A stretch of DNA of 29,898 bases from a virus. The translations under genes were made by a program, and so were the position numbers. This document shows, piece after piece, positions 7,891 through 16,503 of this stretch. The DNA is taken from IMG/VR virus record IMGVR_UViG_3300045965_000036, positions 1-29,898 of that record; one strand, given 5' to 3'. Under the pieces are notes generated by a model. The model did no database searches. It was given only the letters and a program-made list of their open reading frames with translations, and was not told the origin of the DNA. Every line of letters begins with the position of its first letter. Within the stretch, counting starts at the first letter, position 1.

Positions 7891-9274
7891 CCAACCCCTG
7901 CCCGCCCATCCGGGTCAAGATGGACCCGAGGAGGGCGTCAATGCCGGGGTCTCGCTTGGGCACAGCTTGCTGGCCCACGTACTTGGTGGCTGTGCCCAGG
8001 GGGACGCCAGCAGCAGCAGCCCCCACCCGAGCTGATCCAGCATCCTTGGCCCCCACAGTGCCGATGAGAGAAGGAAGACGGTAGGTCTTGGACACATCCC
8101 GCTCCCCGATGGCAGCTCCACGGGTGATGGCATCAAGGAGGTCTTTGTTGTCGCTGGCGGCCAGTCTCTCGGCCCATGCATCAGCAGACCCCTTGGGCTT
8201 GGCCATGAGCCGAGTCTGCATAGCCTCCATGTTGGGTGTGCCATCGGGATTCCACAGGGCCTTGTCCCCCAGGAACCCCTTGGAGGCTTTGTACTTGTTG
8301 TAATCCTTCAGCGCGGCTTGGTACTGAGCCGCAGCCTCAGGCCCTGCCTGCCCAGTCAGATAGCTCTCAATCTTCTCCACTTGCTCTCGGATGGCTCGAC
8401 CCCTCACAAGGTTACCGCCCCGCTCGACAGCTCTTGCTGCCTCCTTGCGGAGGCGCACCTGATCCATGAGGGTCTTGGGGTCCTCCACCTCCCCAAGGGC
8501 TTCCATGGCCTCCTTCATCAGTTGGCTACGCTGCTCAGGGGGCATGTCCGCTGCAAACAGTTGATCCATGAAGGCCACCGTGCGATCTCGGACCTCTTTG
8601 GAGATGCTCTTCTCGATTGCCTGGTCAGCAGCGTTCATGGCCTGCTTCTGGACACCTTTGGCGGTGGCGGCAAACACGTTGCTCGTGAGGCCCCGCAAAT
8701 CGTTGGCTGGGAGCACGTCACTGACAGCATTGATGAGGCTCTTCACATCAGCAGCCTTCTGAGCCGTGCCCATGAAGTTCTGCTGCACTGCACGCTTGGC
8801 TCCCCCAGTGGCCTGCCCCAGCATGCCGCCGATGCCAGTGGTGGCTCCGCTGATGGGGGCAGCGTCATCGTTACCAGTGACCATGTCGGTGACAGCAGCC
8901 GTCCCTCCACCCACCAGCCCACGCTTGGCGAGCTGAGCGGCTTTGGCAGCCATGCCCACCCCTTTACCAGCGGGGGTGGCCAGGAGGGCGGCCTCCCCAG
9001 TCACCTGCCCAGGGGTCTCTGGGATGATGGCTTCAGCAGCACGGCGGCCGATGTTCCCCAGCGTCCCTTCACGCTCTCCCCCTCGCTCAGGCCACAAGAA
9101 ATCGATGGCAGCCCGTCGGCCCTGCCTGTAGAGGTCTCCAACCTTCTCCAGGACATCAGGGCCATCGGTCTGCATGCGTTCAGCGATGCGGTCTAGCTCT
9201 TCGTCGCTGGGGCGGACAGAGAACTCCTTGGTGTAGGTGCCGCCGTCACGAGTGTCAAACTCAAACTTAGGCAT
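7877..9274 (-). CDS. internal virion / ejection protein candidate
   Basis: 465 residues. The N-terminus (MPKFEFDTRDGGTYTKEFS) begins like many phage internal proteins. Then come an Ala/Gly-rich, weakly hydrophobic stretch at about 80-165 (AALLATPAGKGVGMAAKAAQ and further), which could insert into or cross a membrane, and a long helical region with many Arg/Lys/Glu residues at about 170-345. The C-terminal part is again Ala/Gly-rich. Such a mix of helical and glycine-rich segments is usual for proteins injected with phage DNA. The ATG overlaps the previous TAA by one base (TAATG). Confidence 0.6.
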   Translation of the reverse strand: MPKFEFDTRDGGTYTKEFSVRPSDEELDRIAERMQTDGPDVLEKVGDLYRQGRRAAIDFLWPERGGEREGTLGNIGRRAAEAIIPETPGQVTGEAALLATPAGKGVGMAAKAAQLAKRGLVGGGTAAVTDMVTGNDDAAPISGATTGIGGMLGQATGGAKRAVQQNFMGTAQKAADVKSLINAVSDVLPANDLRGLTSNVFAATAKGVQKQAMNAADQAIEKSISKEVRDRTVAFMDQLFAADMPPEQRSQLMKEAMEALGEVEDPKTLMDQVRLRKEAARAVERGGNLVRGRAIREQVEKIESYLTGQAGPEAAAQYQAALKDYNKYKASKGFLGDKALWNPDGTPNMEAMQTRLMAKPKGSADAWAERLAASDNKDLLDAITRGAAIGERDVSKTYRLPSLIGTVGAKDAGSARVGAAAAGVPLGTATKYVGQQAVPKRDPGIDALLGSILTRMGGQGLGGQR

Positions 9275-10908
9275 TACTTCTCACGCCACCCTTTGCCGCT
9301 CTTCTTCTGCTTCTCTTTGTCCTCTCCAGGGGCCGTGACAGCGGGAGGCTTGGTCGGCACCCCGCGACCTTCAGCCACGCTCCTGAGGATTCTCTCGGCC
9401 TGGTTCAGGACCGCTTCAGCCGACTCCTGGGTGTCCCCAGTGGTGGCCATGAAGCTTTCCAGCAGCTCACGCTCTTTGACCGCGATGTTGGCCGTGTCAC
9501 CAGTGGCCCTGGCTTGAGTGGCCAGGGTGCCCTTGAGAGCTGAGAAGCGGCGAGCGTCAGGGTTACCGGCCTTCTCCAGCAGGAAGAGCTTGGCCCTGTT
9601 GCCTTGGACCGCATACAGGTCCTTGGCTGAGTCGCCAGTGCTCTTAGGCAGGAGCTTCTTGACCAAGGATCGGTACTCTTGGAGAGTCTCCAAGGCGGTC
9701 TTGGCAGAGGCAGCCGCATTCACCCCTGACTGGGTGACCGGGACAGCAATCTCCATGACCTCTCGCATGGGGGTCCTGGGGTCCACGGGGCCAGTACCGT
9801 CACGCTTCATCCAGAGGGCAGCGTCCTTGCCTACTGGCTCATTGCTCTTGGCTTCAGCACGCGCTTCTCGACCAGCAGCAGCCCCCGCCGCGATGGTGGC
9901 CCTGCGATCCAGCACAGCCTGCTGGCGATCCTCTCGCCGGTCTTCGAGGTTGCGCTGGTACCGTCGCTCTTCCTCAGTCATCTTCTCTTCACGGAGCTGC
10001 TTCTCTTTAGCTGTCTCAGGAAGCTCAGTGACCGAGGGGGCCTGCTGAGCTGGGAACTCAGACACCAGGCCTGCATAGGGGGCCTGACCAGGAGTGTCGA
10101 TCTGCCTCCCGGCCTCAATCGAGGTCTTGGGGGCCTGGGGACCCTTCAAGGCTCTAGCTGGCTGGGTAGGCTTGCCGGTGTAGGGGTCAATAGGCTCATA
10201 GACACCCTCATGCTGGCGGATGTCGACCTTGGGTGGATCAAGCCAGGGGACCAGCTTCTCCACAACCTTGGGGTCTCCACCCTTGCGAAGCATCTGGATG
10301 CCTGCCTCTACCCTCTGACGGACAGCTGGGTGGGTCTCAGCGTTCAGGGAGCCCTCCAGGGCCCCGATGTAGGCCTCAGCCTCTTGCTGCTTTGACTGGG
10401 CTTCCTGAGCCTGCTTGGCGCCAGCTTGCTGCTGACTGAGCTTCCCTCGCTCCTGCACCAGCCTCAGCTGATCAGCTACCCTGCGCTTCTGCTGTTCCTC
10501 TTCTTGCCTCCCAGCCATAATCTGCTGCAGCACTCCAGCACCACCCCCGCCACCACCACGAGGGTTGCCGTAACTCATGCCTTGGAGGCCGCCACCCAGT
10601 GCCATGAGGGCATTGCGCCAGTCGAAACCCTGACTTGGAGCCTGCTGAGGGGCCTGCTGGGGGGCCGTAGAGGGCCCCGAAATGGGGCTAGGAGGCCCCT
10701 GGGAGGGTCCAGATTGGCCAGAAGGGGCAAAGGGAGGGGTGGAGCTGGGAATGGGCCCCCTGCCCTCCTGCTGATAGATGCCCTGCGACATCTTCTGGAT
10801 GTACTCTTCGCGCTCGTCTTCGGTGTAGCCCCCAGCGTCAAAGAGTTCCTGGAGCTGCTGTACTCCCCGGGGGCCCAGCCTGCCGAACAGCTCTTGGGCT
10901 GAGGGCAC
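9274..10908 (-). CDS. large internal-protein candidate, Pro/Gln-rich and coiled-coil
   Basis: 544 residues. A short acidic helical N-terminus (1-45) is followed by a Pro/Ser/Gln-rich linker (about 50-97), the motif ALGGGLQGMSYG at about 103-114 with a glycine run, and charged coiled-coil stretches (QEEEQQKRRVADQLRLVQER; EKQLREEKMTEEERRYQR). A helical domain occupies about 370-520 and the tail is Lys-rich. The ALGxGLQxMSYG motif recurs in the protein encoded at 11342-11683. The start is GTG at 10908, 2 nt after the preceding stop, with AGGGATGTGATCTGA directly upstream. The role as an ejected or core protein is inferred from composition and context. Confidence 0.65.
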   Translation of the reverse strand: MPSAQELFGRLGPRGVQQLQELFDAGGYTEDEREEYIQKMSQGIYQQEGRGPIPSSTPPFAPSGQSGPSQGPPSPISGPSTAPQQAPQQAPSQGFDWRNALMALGGGLQGMSYGNPRGGGGGGAGVLQQIMAGRQEEEQQKRRVADQLRLVQERGKLSQQQAGAKQAQEAQSKQQEAEAYIGALEGSLNAETHPAVRQRVEAGIQMLRKGGDPKVVEKLVPWLDPPKVDIRQHEGVYEPIDPYTGKPTQPARALKGPQAPKTSIEAGRQIDTPGQAPYAGLVSEFPAQQAPSVTELPETAKEKQLREEKMTEEERRYQRNLEDRREDRQQAVLDRRATIAAGAAAGREARAEAKSNEPVGKDAALWMKRDGTGPVDPRTPMREVMEIAVPVTQSGVNAAASAKTALETLQEYRSLVKKLLPKSTGDSAKDLYAVQGNRAKLFLLEKAGNPDARRFSALKGTLATQARATGDTANIAVKERELLESFMATTGDTQESAEAVLNQAERILRSVAEGRGVPTKPPAVTAPGEDKEKQKKSGKGWREK

Positions 10909-10913
10909 TCAGA

Positions 10914-11312
10914 TCACATCCCTGTCGGGGGCCCTGGCTGGGGCCGCATGCGCTGCTGGATGCGCTGCATCAGTTCTGCTCTGGGGTCAGGAGGCCGCTG
11001 CCCCCCGCCACCCATCTCAAAGCGAGACGGCATCGGCATGCTGGGCCTCGGGGTCATGTCGGTGGGGGCTGGGCCACGCTGACCGAGGGCGGTAGGCATG
11101 CTGCCACCCCCGCTTGGAGGGGCCCCAGGAGGGGGGCCACCGGCAGCCATGCCCTGCATCATTTGCATGAGGCGGGGGTCTCTCTGGGCACCCTGAGGGC
11201 CACCCATGTTGCCACTCTGAAGGCCACGAGCAGCCCCGCCAAGGGCCCCCATGGCCCCGCCCGCTCCACCGCCCATCGCCGCGCCTGCTCCCGCTCCCGC
11301 TCCTGCTCCCAT
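10914..11312 (-). CDS. Gly/Met/Pro-rich low-complexity protein
   Basis: 132 residues, almost entirely Gly, Ala, Met, Pro, Gln and Arg. It starts with Gly-Ala repeats and has a segment GALGGAARGLQSGNMGG (about 22-38) that loosely matches the ALGxGLQxMSYG motif of its neighbours. The ATG at 11312 has a good ribosome binding site (AAGGGAG, 6-7 nt). It is probably intrinsically disordered and co-expressed with the other internal-protein candidates. Function is unknown. Confidence 0.65.
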   Translation of the reverse strand: MGAGAGAGAGAAMGGGAGGAMGALGGAARGLQSGNMGGPQGAQRDPRLMQMMQGMAAGGPPPGAPPSGGGSMPTALGQRGPAPTDMTPRPSMPMPSRFEMGGGGQRPPDPRAELMQRIQQRMRPQPGPPTGM

Positions 11313-11341
11313 CCTGATCTCCCTTTCCCTGTGAACGCCTT

Positions 11342-11683
11342 TTAGCGCCCTCTCAATAGCTGCATGACGCTGTTGGTATCAAGGTCACTGTTGACTCGCC
11401 GCACACCCATCTGAGGCATCTGGGGGCGCCTCGGGAGGGTCACTGAGGGGTTCTGGAGGAAGCCCTGCATCCGGCCACCAGGGTCCTGGGCCCCACCCCC
11501 GCCATAACTCATGTTCTGGAGACCGCTACCGAGAGCCATGGCGCCCCGGGTAAGGCGCTTCCCCCCAGTATCCTGGTTGCCAGAACCAGCCATCTGGAGC
11601 AACTGGGACCAGAGGTTGTACCCGCCACCTGTGGCTGAGATGTTGCCCAGTTCAGCGGCGCTACCAGTCTCAAGACCGTACAC
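11342..11683 (-). CDS. small protein sharing the ALGxGLQxMSYG motif
   Basis: 113 residues, Gly-rich, with MALGSGLQNMSYGGG at about residues 49-63, nearly the same motif as residues 103-114 of the 544-residue protein. A hydrophobic helix (NLWSQLLQMAG) precedes it and a basic C-terminus follows. The start is GTG at 11683, overlapping the upstream gene by 14 nt; AAGGGG lies 12 nt before it. It is likely a partner or a split relative of the neighbouring internal proteins. Confidence 0.6.
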   Translation of the reverse strand: MYGLETGSAAELGNISATGGGYNLWSQLLQMAGSGNQDTGGKRLTRGAMALGSGLQNMSYGGGGAQDPGGRMQGFLQNPSVTLPRRPQMPQMGVRRVNSDLDTNSVMQLLRGR

Positions 11684-11858
11684 TGTCGATCAGCCCCTTG
11701 AATCGTGTCAGTGCCATCTCTTTGGTGCCCACATCAGTTGGGTACTCAGCCAGTTGCGCGGCAAAGGCCTGGAGGGCAGCGTCATAGCGCCCAGCTTCCA
11801 GGTGAAGGCGGTAGGCTGATGGGCCCAAGAAGACTGCTCGCTTGAACTCTTCATCCAT
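11670..11858 (-). CDS. small helical protein
   Basis: 62 residues, helical. The segment AYRLHLEAGRYDAALQAFAAQLAEYP has the spacing of a single TPR-like helical hairpin. The ATG at 11858 follows the stop of the 1379-residue gene directly and is preceded by GGTGGGG. It probably acts in the same virion module. The family is not recognised. Confidence 0.65.
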   Translation of the reverse strand: MDEEFKRAVFLGPSAYRLHLEAGRYDAALQAFAAQLAEYPTDVGTKEMALTRFKGLIDSVRS

Positions 11859-14800
11859 TTACGTGACCCCACCTGCCACTGCTCCGATAACGGTGCCGAG
11901 CATCTGGCCACCAAACTGCGCCCAGTCACGCTCATTGCGGGTGGTCTGGTACATGCGAGCCTGGTTGCTGACGGGAAGGCCAGTGATGATGGACTGCACA
12001 TAATCACTCTCGCGCAGCAGGTTCTCCAGGTTCGACATCCTGCCCACTCCTGCAGCCTGGAGGGCAGCGTTGATGCGGTCCATCTCTCGGCCCTCCATCT
12101 GACCTCCAAAACCCATCCGCATAGCGGCTTGGTCATTGGCAGCACCAAGCATGCCGAGGTTGTTCTGCTGGAGACCGAGGCTGTAATCGAGGGCTCTGTC
12201 CTGCTGGAGGCCGAGCTGGTTCATCCAGTTCGACTCCCCAGCAGCCTGGGTGCCGTAGATGTCAGCCATGTTCCCCATCCACTGGTTGGCCCCACTCATG
12301 CCGATGTTGGCCAGGTCAGTCTGGGCACCAAGCTGACTGCCGTACATGCTGGCGAGGGCACTGAGCGCTGCATTCTGGTCCTGTTGACGGATGCCGAAGG
12401 CTTGGGTCTGGGCTCCGAGGGTGTCTCCAGCCAACCCGCCCAGGATGTTCTGGTTGGCGGTGTTCGCACCCATGAGGTTCTGGGCCATGTTCTGAGTGAA
12501 GTCTGTGCCCATCCCGATACCCTGGAGGCCTCCACCCATGAGGGCCTGAGCCATATTGGCGTTGATGCCTTGACCAGCGACCCCTGACTGCAACAGTTGG
12601 CCCAGCACATCGGCATTGATACCTTGACCCTGCACCCCTGACTGAAGGAGCTGGCCCAGCATGTCGCCCTGGAGACCAGCAACCTGAAGGCCAGAGTCTC
12701 TGAGACCTTGAGCCTGTTGGATGCCAGCTTGGCCAGCGGTCAACTGACCTTGCCTCTGTTGGTTAGCCATGTCACTGGTCAACTGGCCCTGGCCAAGGCC
12801 AAACTGGAGCAGTTGAGCCAAGAGTTGATTCTGAGCCTGCTGCCCCTGGATGCCAGCCTGACGCTGACCCATGGCCTGCTGAAGATTCGCCTGCCCAGCA
12901 GCCTGCTCAGAGGCCTGACGCTGAGCGTCCATCTGAGCGGTCAACTGTTGGCCCTGGAGCCCCTGTTGCATGAGTTGGCTCATGAAGTCGGCATTGAGGC
13001 CCTGAGACTGGATGCCTGCCTGCCTGAGATCAGCACCAGCCTGCACGCCGGTCTGGCCAGCCTGCAAGGCTGCCTGACGCTGGGCCTGGTTCAGTTGCTC
13101 ATTGATCTGCTGACTGCCAAGGCCTGTTTGCATCATCTGCTGAAGCATCTGAGCATCGATGCCGCCTGCCCTGAGGGCAGCGTCACGTTGCTGAGCACCA
13201 GCCTGCAACTGAGCCTGGCCAGCACCCAGGGCAGTGGCTTGGCGGGCTCGCTCAAGATCACCAGCAACCCCTTGGCCCTGTGTCCCCTGGGCCAGAAGCT
13301 GCTGCATCATGTCGGCCTGGATACCGGCTCCCTGAACGCCTGCTTGCCGGAGACCCTGACCGGCCTGGAGACCTGCCTGCCCTGCACCGAGGGCGGTGGC
13401 CTGACGGGCTCGCTCCAAGTCGCTGAGGATGCCTTGACCCTGGAGACCTTGCTGACCGAGTTGAGCGAGCAGATCGGCATTGATGCCGCCCGCCTGGATG
13501 CCTGCTGCACGCTGCTGAGCACCAGCCTGGAGACCTGCTTGGCCCTGAGCGGTCATGGCTTGGCGCTGAGCCTGGCTCATGGCGGCATCAAGCTGACCAC
13601 CAGCGATGCCACCTTGCATCAGTTGACTGATTAGGTCTGCTTGGATACCTGCGCCCTGGACGCCTGCTGCTCTTCGCTGGCCTTCAGCAGCGAGTCCAGC
13701 CTGTCCAGCCGCTGTCTGAGCCTGTCGAACATCACCCAGCATTCCAGCGCCAACCTGTCCAGCTCCCAATCCAGATTGGAGAAGTTGTCCAAGGAGGCCC
13801 TGTTCAATGCCTCCCGTCTGGACACCAGCCTGGCGTAGACCGGCTCCAGCCTGGAGACCTGCTTGCCCAGCCATGCCTTGAAGCTGTTGCGTGTTCTGGA
13901 GAATCGGGAGGATAAGATCAGCACCCGCTCTGGCAAGGTCCTCGCCATAGGCGCCGCTTCTAACCCCGCCCAATCCTCCCTGTTGAAGTCGGTTGGCAAG
14001 CTCTCCGCCAACAACCTGCTCAAGATATTGCTGGGCTGCATTGAGCTGTCCAGTAGGATCAGTAGCTCGGTCAAAATTCTGCTGTCCCCACTGCTCAAAG
14101 CCTGTGAGCCCCATGTTTTGCTGGAGTCTCTGCTGGATGGCGGCTGCATTCTGACCCCCTTGCTGATTCATCTGGGCCAACTGTTGATTGATCCCAGTCA
14201 TCCCTTGGTCAGCATAGGACTGGCCAAGGGCGGCCTGGGCCTGCAACTCTTGCGGTGTCAGGTTCTGGTTGGCGCCCAGTTGGGCCGCCACCCCTTGCCC
14301 TGCGGCAGAGGCCTGGCCGAGCTGATTCTGGAGCCGCTGGCTCGTCTGTGCAGCGCCCATATCACCGACAGACTGATTGAAGGCTTGCATGCCCATCTGT
14401 TCCATCTGATTGCCACCCATGGCGGCCTGAAGCTGCTGGGCGATCTGCTGGGCGCCTGCATTGCCGCTCTGAGCTAGGGCCTGAATCTGTTGCATGATCT
14501 GGGGGGTCATGCCAGCACTGAGAGCCTGGTTGAGCGCCCCTTGACCCTGCTGCTCGAACTGGTTCTGCTGCATGTTCTGGCCCAAGCCAGCCGTGATGCC
14601 TTGAGCCGTTTGCTGGCCCTGCTGCTGAAGCTGTTGGAGGGCTTGCATGATGGCTTGGGTGTTGCCCTGCTGCATTGCGGTGGCAAGGGCTTGCTGGCCA
14701 CCTTGCTCGAACTGATTGCCTCCCAGTGCCCCCTGCATCTGCTGGCTAATCTGGCCTGATTGCTGGGTGCCCTGCAGGTTGAGGGCCTGGAGAGCCTGAG

Positions 14801-15998
14801 AGATGTTGCCAGCGCCCATATCGCCTGAGGCCTGGCCCATGAGCCCCATGCCCTGCTGCTCGAAGGCGTTCTGGCCCATATTGGCTCCGAGATTGCCTTG
14901 AAGTTGGCCAGCAAACTGATTGCCCTGATTCTGGAGGCCTGAGAGCTGGGCCATGATGCCAGGGGTCATCCACTGGTTCGCGGCATTGTTCATGTAGTTG
15001 AAGCCGTGAGTCTCCAGCGGGTTCCACCCAGCGGCCTGGTTGATGGCTTGCTGGGAGCTGTCGAGACCTTGCTGACCCATCTGACCGTACTGACCCAGCT
15101 GCTGGTTGACTTGTCCCTGGGCCCCAGCACCAGCGCCCAGGTTCAGATAGTTCTGGGCGGTGGTGTCAAGCCCACTCCACCCAGCAGCCCGCCAAGCTGC
15201 ATCGCCGATGGCGCTCGACCAGTCAACCCCCATTTGCTGGTTGCCTTGGAGAGCGCTCTGGATACCCTGGGCCCCCTGTTGGCCTTGCTGCTGGAGGCCT
15301 GCAAGTTGGCTCTGGATGCCACTCGCGTTGTTGTAGGCGCCCCCCATGGTGTTCTGGACACCACCCCACAGGTTCTCAGCGCCCATCTGCCGGTAGGCTT
15401 CACCCAGTTGCTGGTTACTCAGGCCCATCTGAGCCAGCTGGTTGTATCGCTGGTCGCCTTGACCGAAGGCACCAGTGATCTGGGACTCCCCCAGAATCCC
15501 CTGCATCCCACGAAGCTGGTTGAAGGCGTCAAAGTAGGTCTGCTGGGTCTGTCCCACCTGGCCCTGGCCCTGGGCAAGGGCTTGCTGGCCCATTTGGAAG
15601 GCCCCTTGACCCTGTTGCTGGGCAGTCTGACCCATCTGCTGAAGCTGACCCGAAGAGCCCAGCATCCGGGCTTGGGCCTCGGCACCCTGCTGAAGACCAC
15701 CCTGCCAAGCCCCGCCGTACTGAGCCTGAGCCTGAGCGAGGGCGTTATCCATGTTCCCGAGAGCCTGGCTCTCGAAGGTGTTGACCAGGGGCTGCTGGGG
15801 GCGGCCCTGGATGGTGTTGAGGAGGTTCTGTTCGCCAGTAGAAGGCTGAACGAGGCTGCTGGGAAGGCGAAGATAATTCGCGAGCGTGCCCCCAGCAGCT
15901 TGCAGATCAGTCGTCTGCTGAGACCGCATCCGGTTCAGATGCTGAAGGTCAGGGTCCTGCTGGTTGGACATGGACGTCGTGCCGCCTGCGCTACCCAC
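11859..15998 (-). CDS. giant Gln/Gly/Ala-rich repeat protein (internal virion candidate)
   Basis: 1379 residues, dominated by Gln, Gly, Ala, Leu and Met. About 330-580 holds four tandem 51-residue units marked by a (Q/A)-(F/M)-E-Q-x-G motif. About 710-1141 holds seven full 54-residue units plus a partial one, marked by AGQAGLQAG, R-x-A-G-(V/I)-Q and a leucine-rich segment. The C-terminus (about 1290-1345) is charged and helical (GREMDRINAALQAAG; NLENLLRESDYVQSIITGLP) and ends in a hydrophobic Gly-rich tail (MLGTVIGAVAGGVT). Size, composition and position after the head genes suit a protein stored in the capsid and ejected to build a DNA conduit. The start is GTG at 15998 with AAGGAG 9 nt upstream. 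Confidence 0.75.
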   Translation of the reverse strand: MGSAGGTTSMSNQQDPDLQHLNRMRSQQTTDLQAAGGTLANYLRLPSSLVQPSTGEQNLLNTIQGRPQQPLVNTFESQALGNMDNALAQAQAQYGGAWQGGLQQGAEAQARMLGSSGQLQQMGQTAQQQGQGAFQMGQQALAQGQGQVGQTQQTYFDAFNQLRGMQGILGESQITGAFGQGDQRYNQLAQMGLSNQQLGEAYRQMGAENLWGGVQNTMGGAYNNASGIQSQLAGLQQQGQQGAQGIQSALQGNQQMGVDWSSAIGDAAWRAAGWSGLDTTAQNYLNLGAGAGAQGQVNQQLGQYGQMGQQGLDSSQQAINQAAGWNPLETHGFNYMNNAANQWMTPGIMAQLSGLQNQGNQFAGQLQGNLGANMGQNAFEQQGMGLMGQASGDMGAGNISQALQALNLQGTQQSGQISQQMQGALGGNQFEQGGQQALATAMQQGNTQAIMQALQQLQQQGQQTAQGITAGLGQNMQQNQFEQQGQGALNQALSAGMTPQIMQQIQALAQSGNAGAQQIAQQLQAAMGGNQMEQMGMQAFNQSVGDMGAAQTSQRLQNQLGQASAAGQGVAAQLGANQNLTPQELQAQAALGQSYADQGMTGINQQLAQMNQQGGQNAAAIQQRLQQNMGLTGFEQWGQQNFDRATDPTGQLNAAQQYLEQVVGGELANRLQQGGLGGVRSGAYGEDLARAGADLILPILQNTQQLQGMAGQAGLQAGAGLRQAGVQTGGIEQGLLGQLLQSGLGAGQVGAGMLGDVRQAQTAAGQAGLAAEGQRRAAGVQGAGIQADLISQLMQGGIAGGQLDAAMSQAQRQAMTAQGQAGLQAGAQQRAAGIQAGGINADLLAQLGQQGLQGQGILSDLERARQATALGAGQAGLQAGQGLRQAGVQGAGIQADMMQQLLAQGTQGQGVAGDLERARQATALGAGQAQLQAGAQQRDAALRAGGIDAQMLQQMMQTGLGSQQINEQLNQAQRQAALQAGQTGVQAGADLRQAGIQSQGLNADFMSQLMQQGLQGQQLTAQMDAQRQASEQAAGQANLQQAMGQRQAGIQGQQAQNQLLAQLLQFGLGQGQLTSDMANQQRQGQLTAGQAGIQQAQGLRDSGLQVAGLQGDMLGQLLQSGVQGQGINADVLGQLLQSGVAGQGINANMAQALMGGGLQGIGMGTDFTQNMAQNLMGANTANQNILGGLAGDTLGAQTQAFGIRQQDQNAALSALASMYGSQLGAQTDLANIGMSGANQWMGNMADIYGTQAAGESNWMNQLGLQQDRALDYSLGLQQNNLGMLGAANDQAAMRMGFGGQMEGREMDRINAALQAAGVGRMSNLENLLRESDYVQSIITGLPVSNQARMYQTTRNERDWAQFGGQMLGTVIGAVAGGVT
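12576..13871 (-). repeat. 162-bp tandem coding repeats (54-residue units)
   Basis: Seven consecutive units of exactly 54 residues plus a partial eighth, from about residue 710 to 1141 of the giant protein. Each begins with AGQAxLQAG-like sequence and ends with a charged or Gln-rich helix such as DLERARQATALG, which is identical in two neighbouring units. The exact length constancy without indels indicates structural constraint. Confidence 0.85.
14259..15011 (-). repeat. 153-bp tandem coding repeats (51-residue units)
   Basis: FEQ/MEQ motifs fall at residues 379, 430, 481 and 532 of the giant protein, exactly 51 apart, with a looser related segment before (FNY at 333) and an isolated FEQ at about 634. 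Each unit holds a Gln-rich helix and an L-G-x-N segment. Confidence 0.8.
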
Positions 15999-16503
15999 TC
16001 ACAACAGCTCCTTCAACAGGGATACGGTGCAATGTGGCACTAATCTGTGTGCCGAAGATTCGAGACATGGCCCTGGGGGACCGCTGACTGCCCCACAGGA
16101 TGTAACTGGCTCCAGTATCGCGGGCCCACTGCTTGAGGTCTTCGATGTAGTCCTTCGCTACCTGGGGAGTGCTGTCAGTGCTGTTGTAACCAACCTGACA
16201 GAAGACCCACCGGCTGCCGCCCTCAGACTCCAGAGTGGAGAGGGCGAGGGCCACCAGCACACCATCTCCATCAACCATCAGGGTCAGACGAATGTAGGGA
16301 TCATTGAAGATCACCCGAGCCAGGAGCCTGCGAAGCTGTTGGTGACCCCCGCGCTCGGGCCACTGGTCCTCGAAGCCACTCAGGAGGAAGCAGACCTGGG
16401 GCCATAGCTCTGTATGCTCCCGCAGAGTCAGATCAGGGTTAATGAGTAAGTTTGGGGGCCCTGCCACAAACTTTGCGGCGGAGCCGTCAAAGGTCAATGT
16501 CAC
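15991..16503 (-). CDS. GNAT-like acetyltransferase-fold protein (second of pair)
   Basis: About 170 residues. The central part (RLTLMVDGDGVLVALALSTL; WVFCQVGYN) is beta-like and the C-terminal part has YIEDLKQWARDTGASYILWGSQRSPRAMSRIFG. The pattern of helix-strand followed by a name-tag R-x-x-R-x-F-G resembles GNAT-fold proteins encoded among phage head genes. A canonical acetyl-CoA loop is not obvious. The start is uncertain: GTG at 16503 (used here), TTG at 16497, or ATG at 16542, all overlapping the upstream GNAT gene. The 3' end overlaps the giant gene by 8 nt. Confidence 0.6.
   Translation of the reverse strand: MTLTFDGSAAKFVAGPPNLLINPDLTLREHTELWPQVCFLLSGFEDQWPERGGHQQLRRLLARVIFNDPYIRLTLMVDGDGVLVALALSTLESEGGSRWVFCQVGYNSTDSTPQVAKDYIEDLKQWARDTGASYILWGSQRSPRAMSRIFGTQISATLHRIPVEGAVVSG
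16471..16492 (-). other. stop-codon-overlapping bulged hairpin (copy 2)
   Basis: On the minus strand: CTTTG, bulged A, CGGC, loop TCC, GCCG, CAAAG. The bulged A is the last base of the TGA stop of the first GNAT-like gene. It matches the hairpin at 5888-5909 with compensating changes at two base pairs. Confidence 0.55.

Noticed and set aside
10480-11330. Repeated short Gly-, Ala- and Pro-coding tracts as a CRISPR or satellite array
   Set aside because: They are in-frame low-complexity codons of real genes with no regular spacer-repeat pattern.
12708-13634. Long leucine-rich open frame on the plus strand opposite the giant repeat gene
   Set aside because: It is the antisense of CAG/CTG-rich repeats, has no ribosome binding site, and mirrors the 54-residue period of the real gene.
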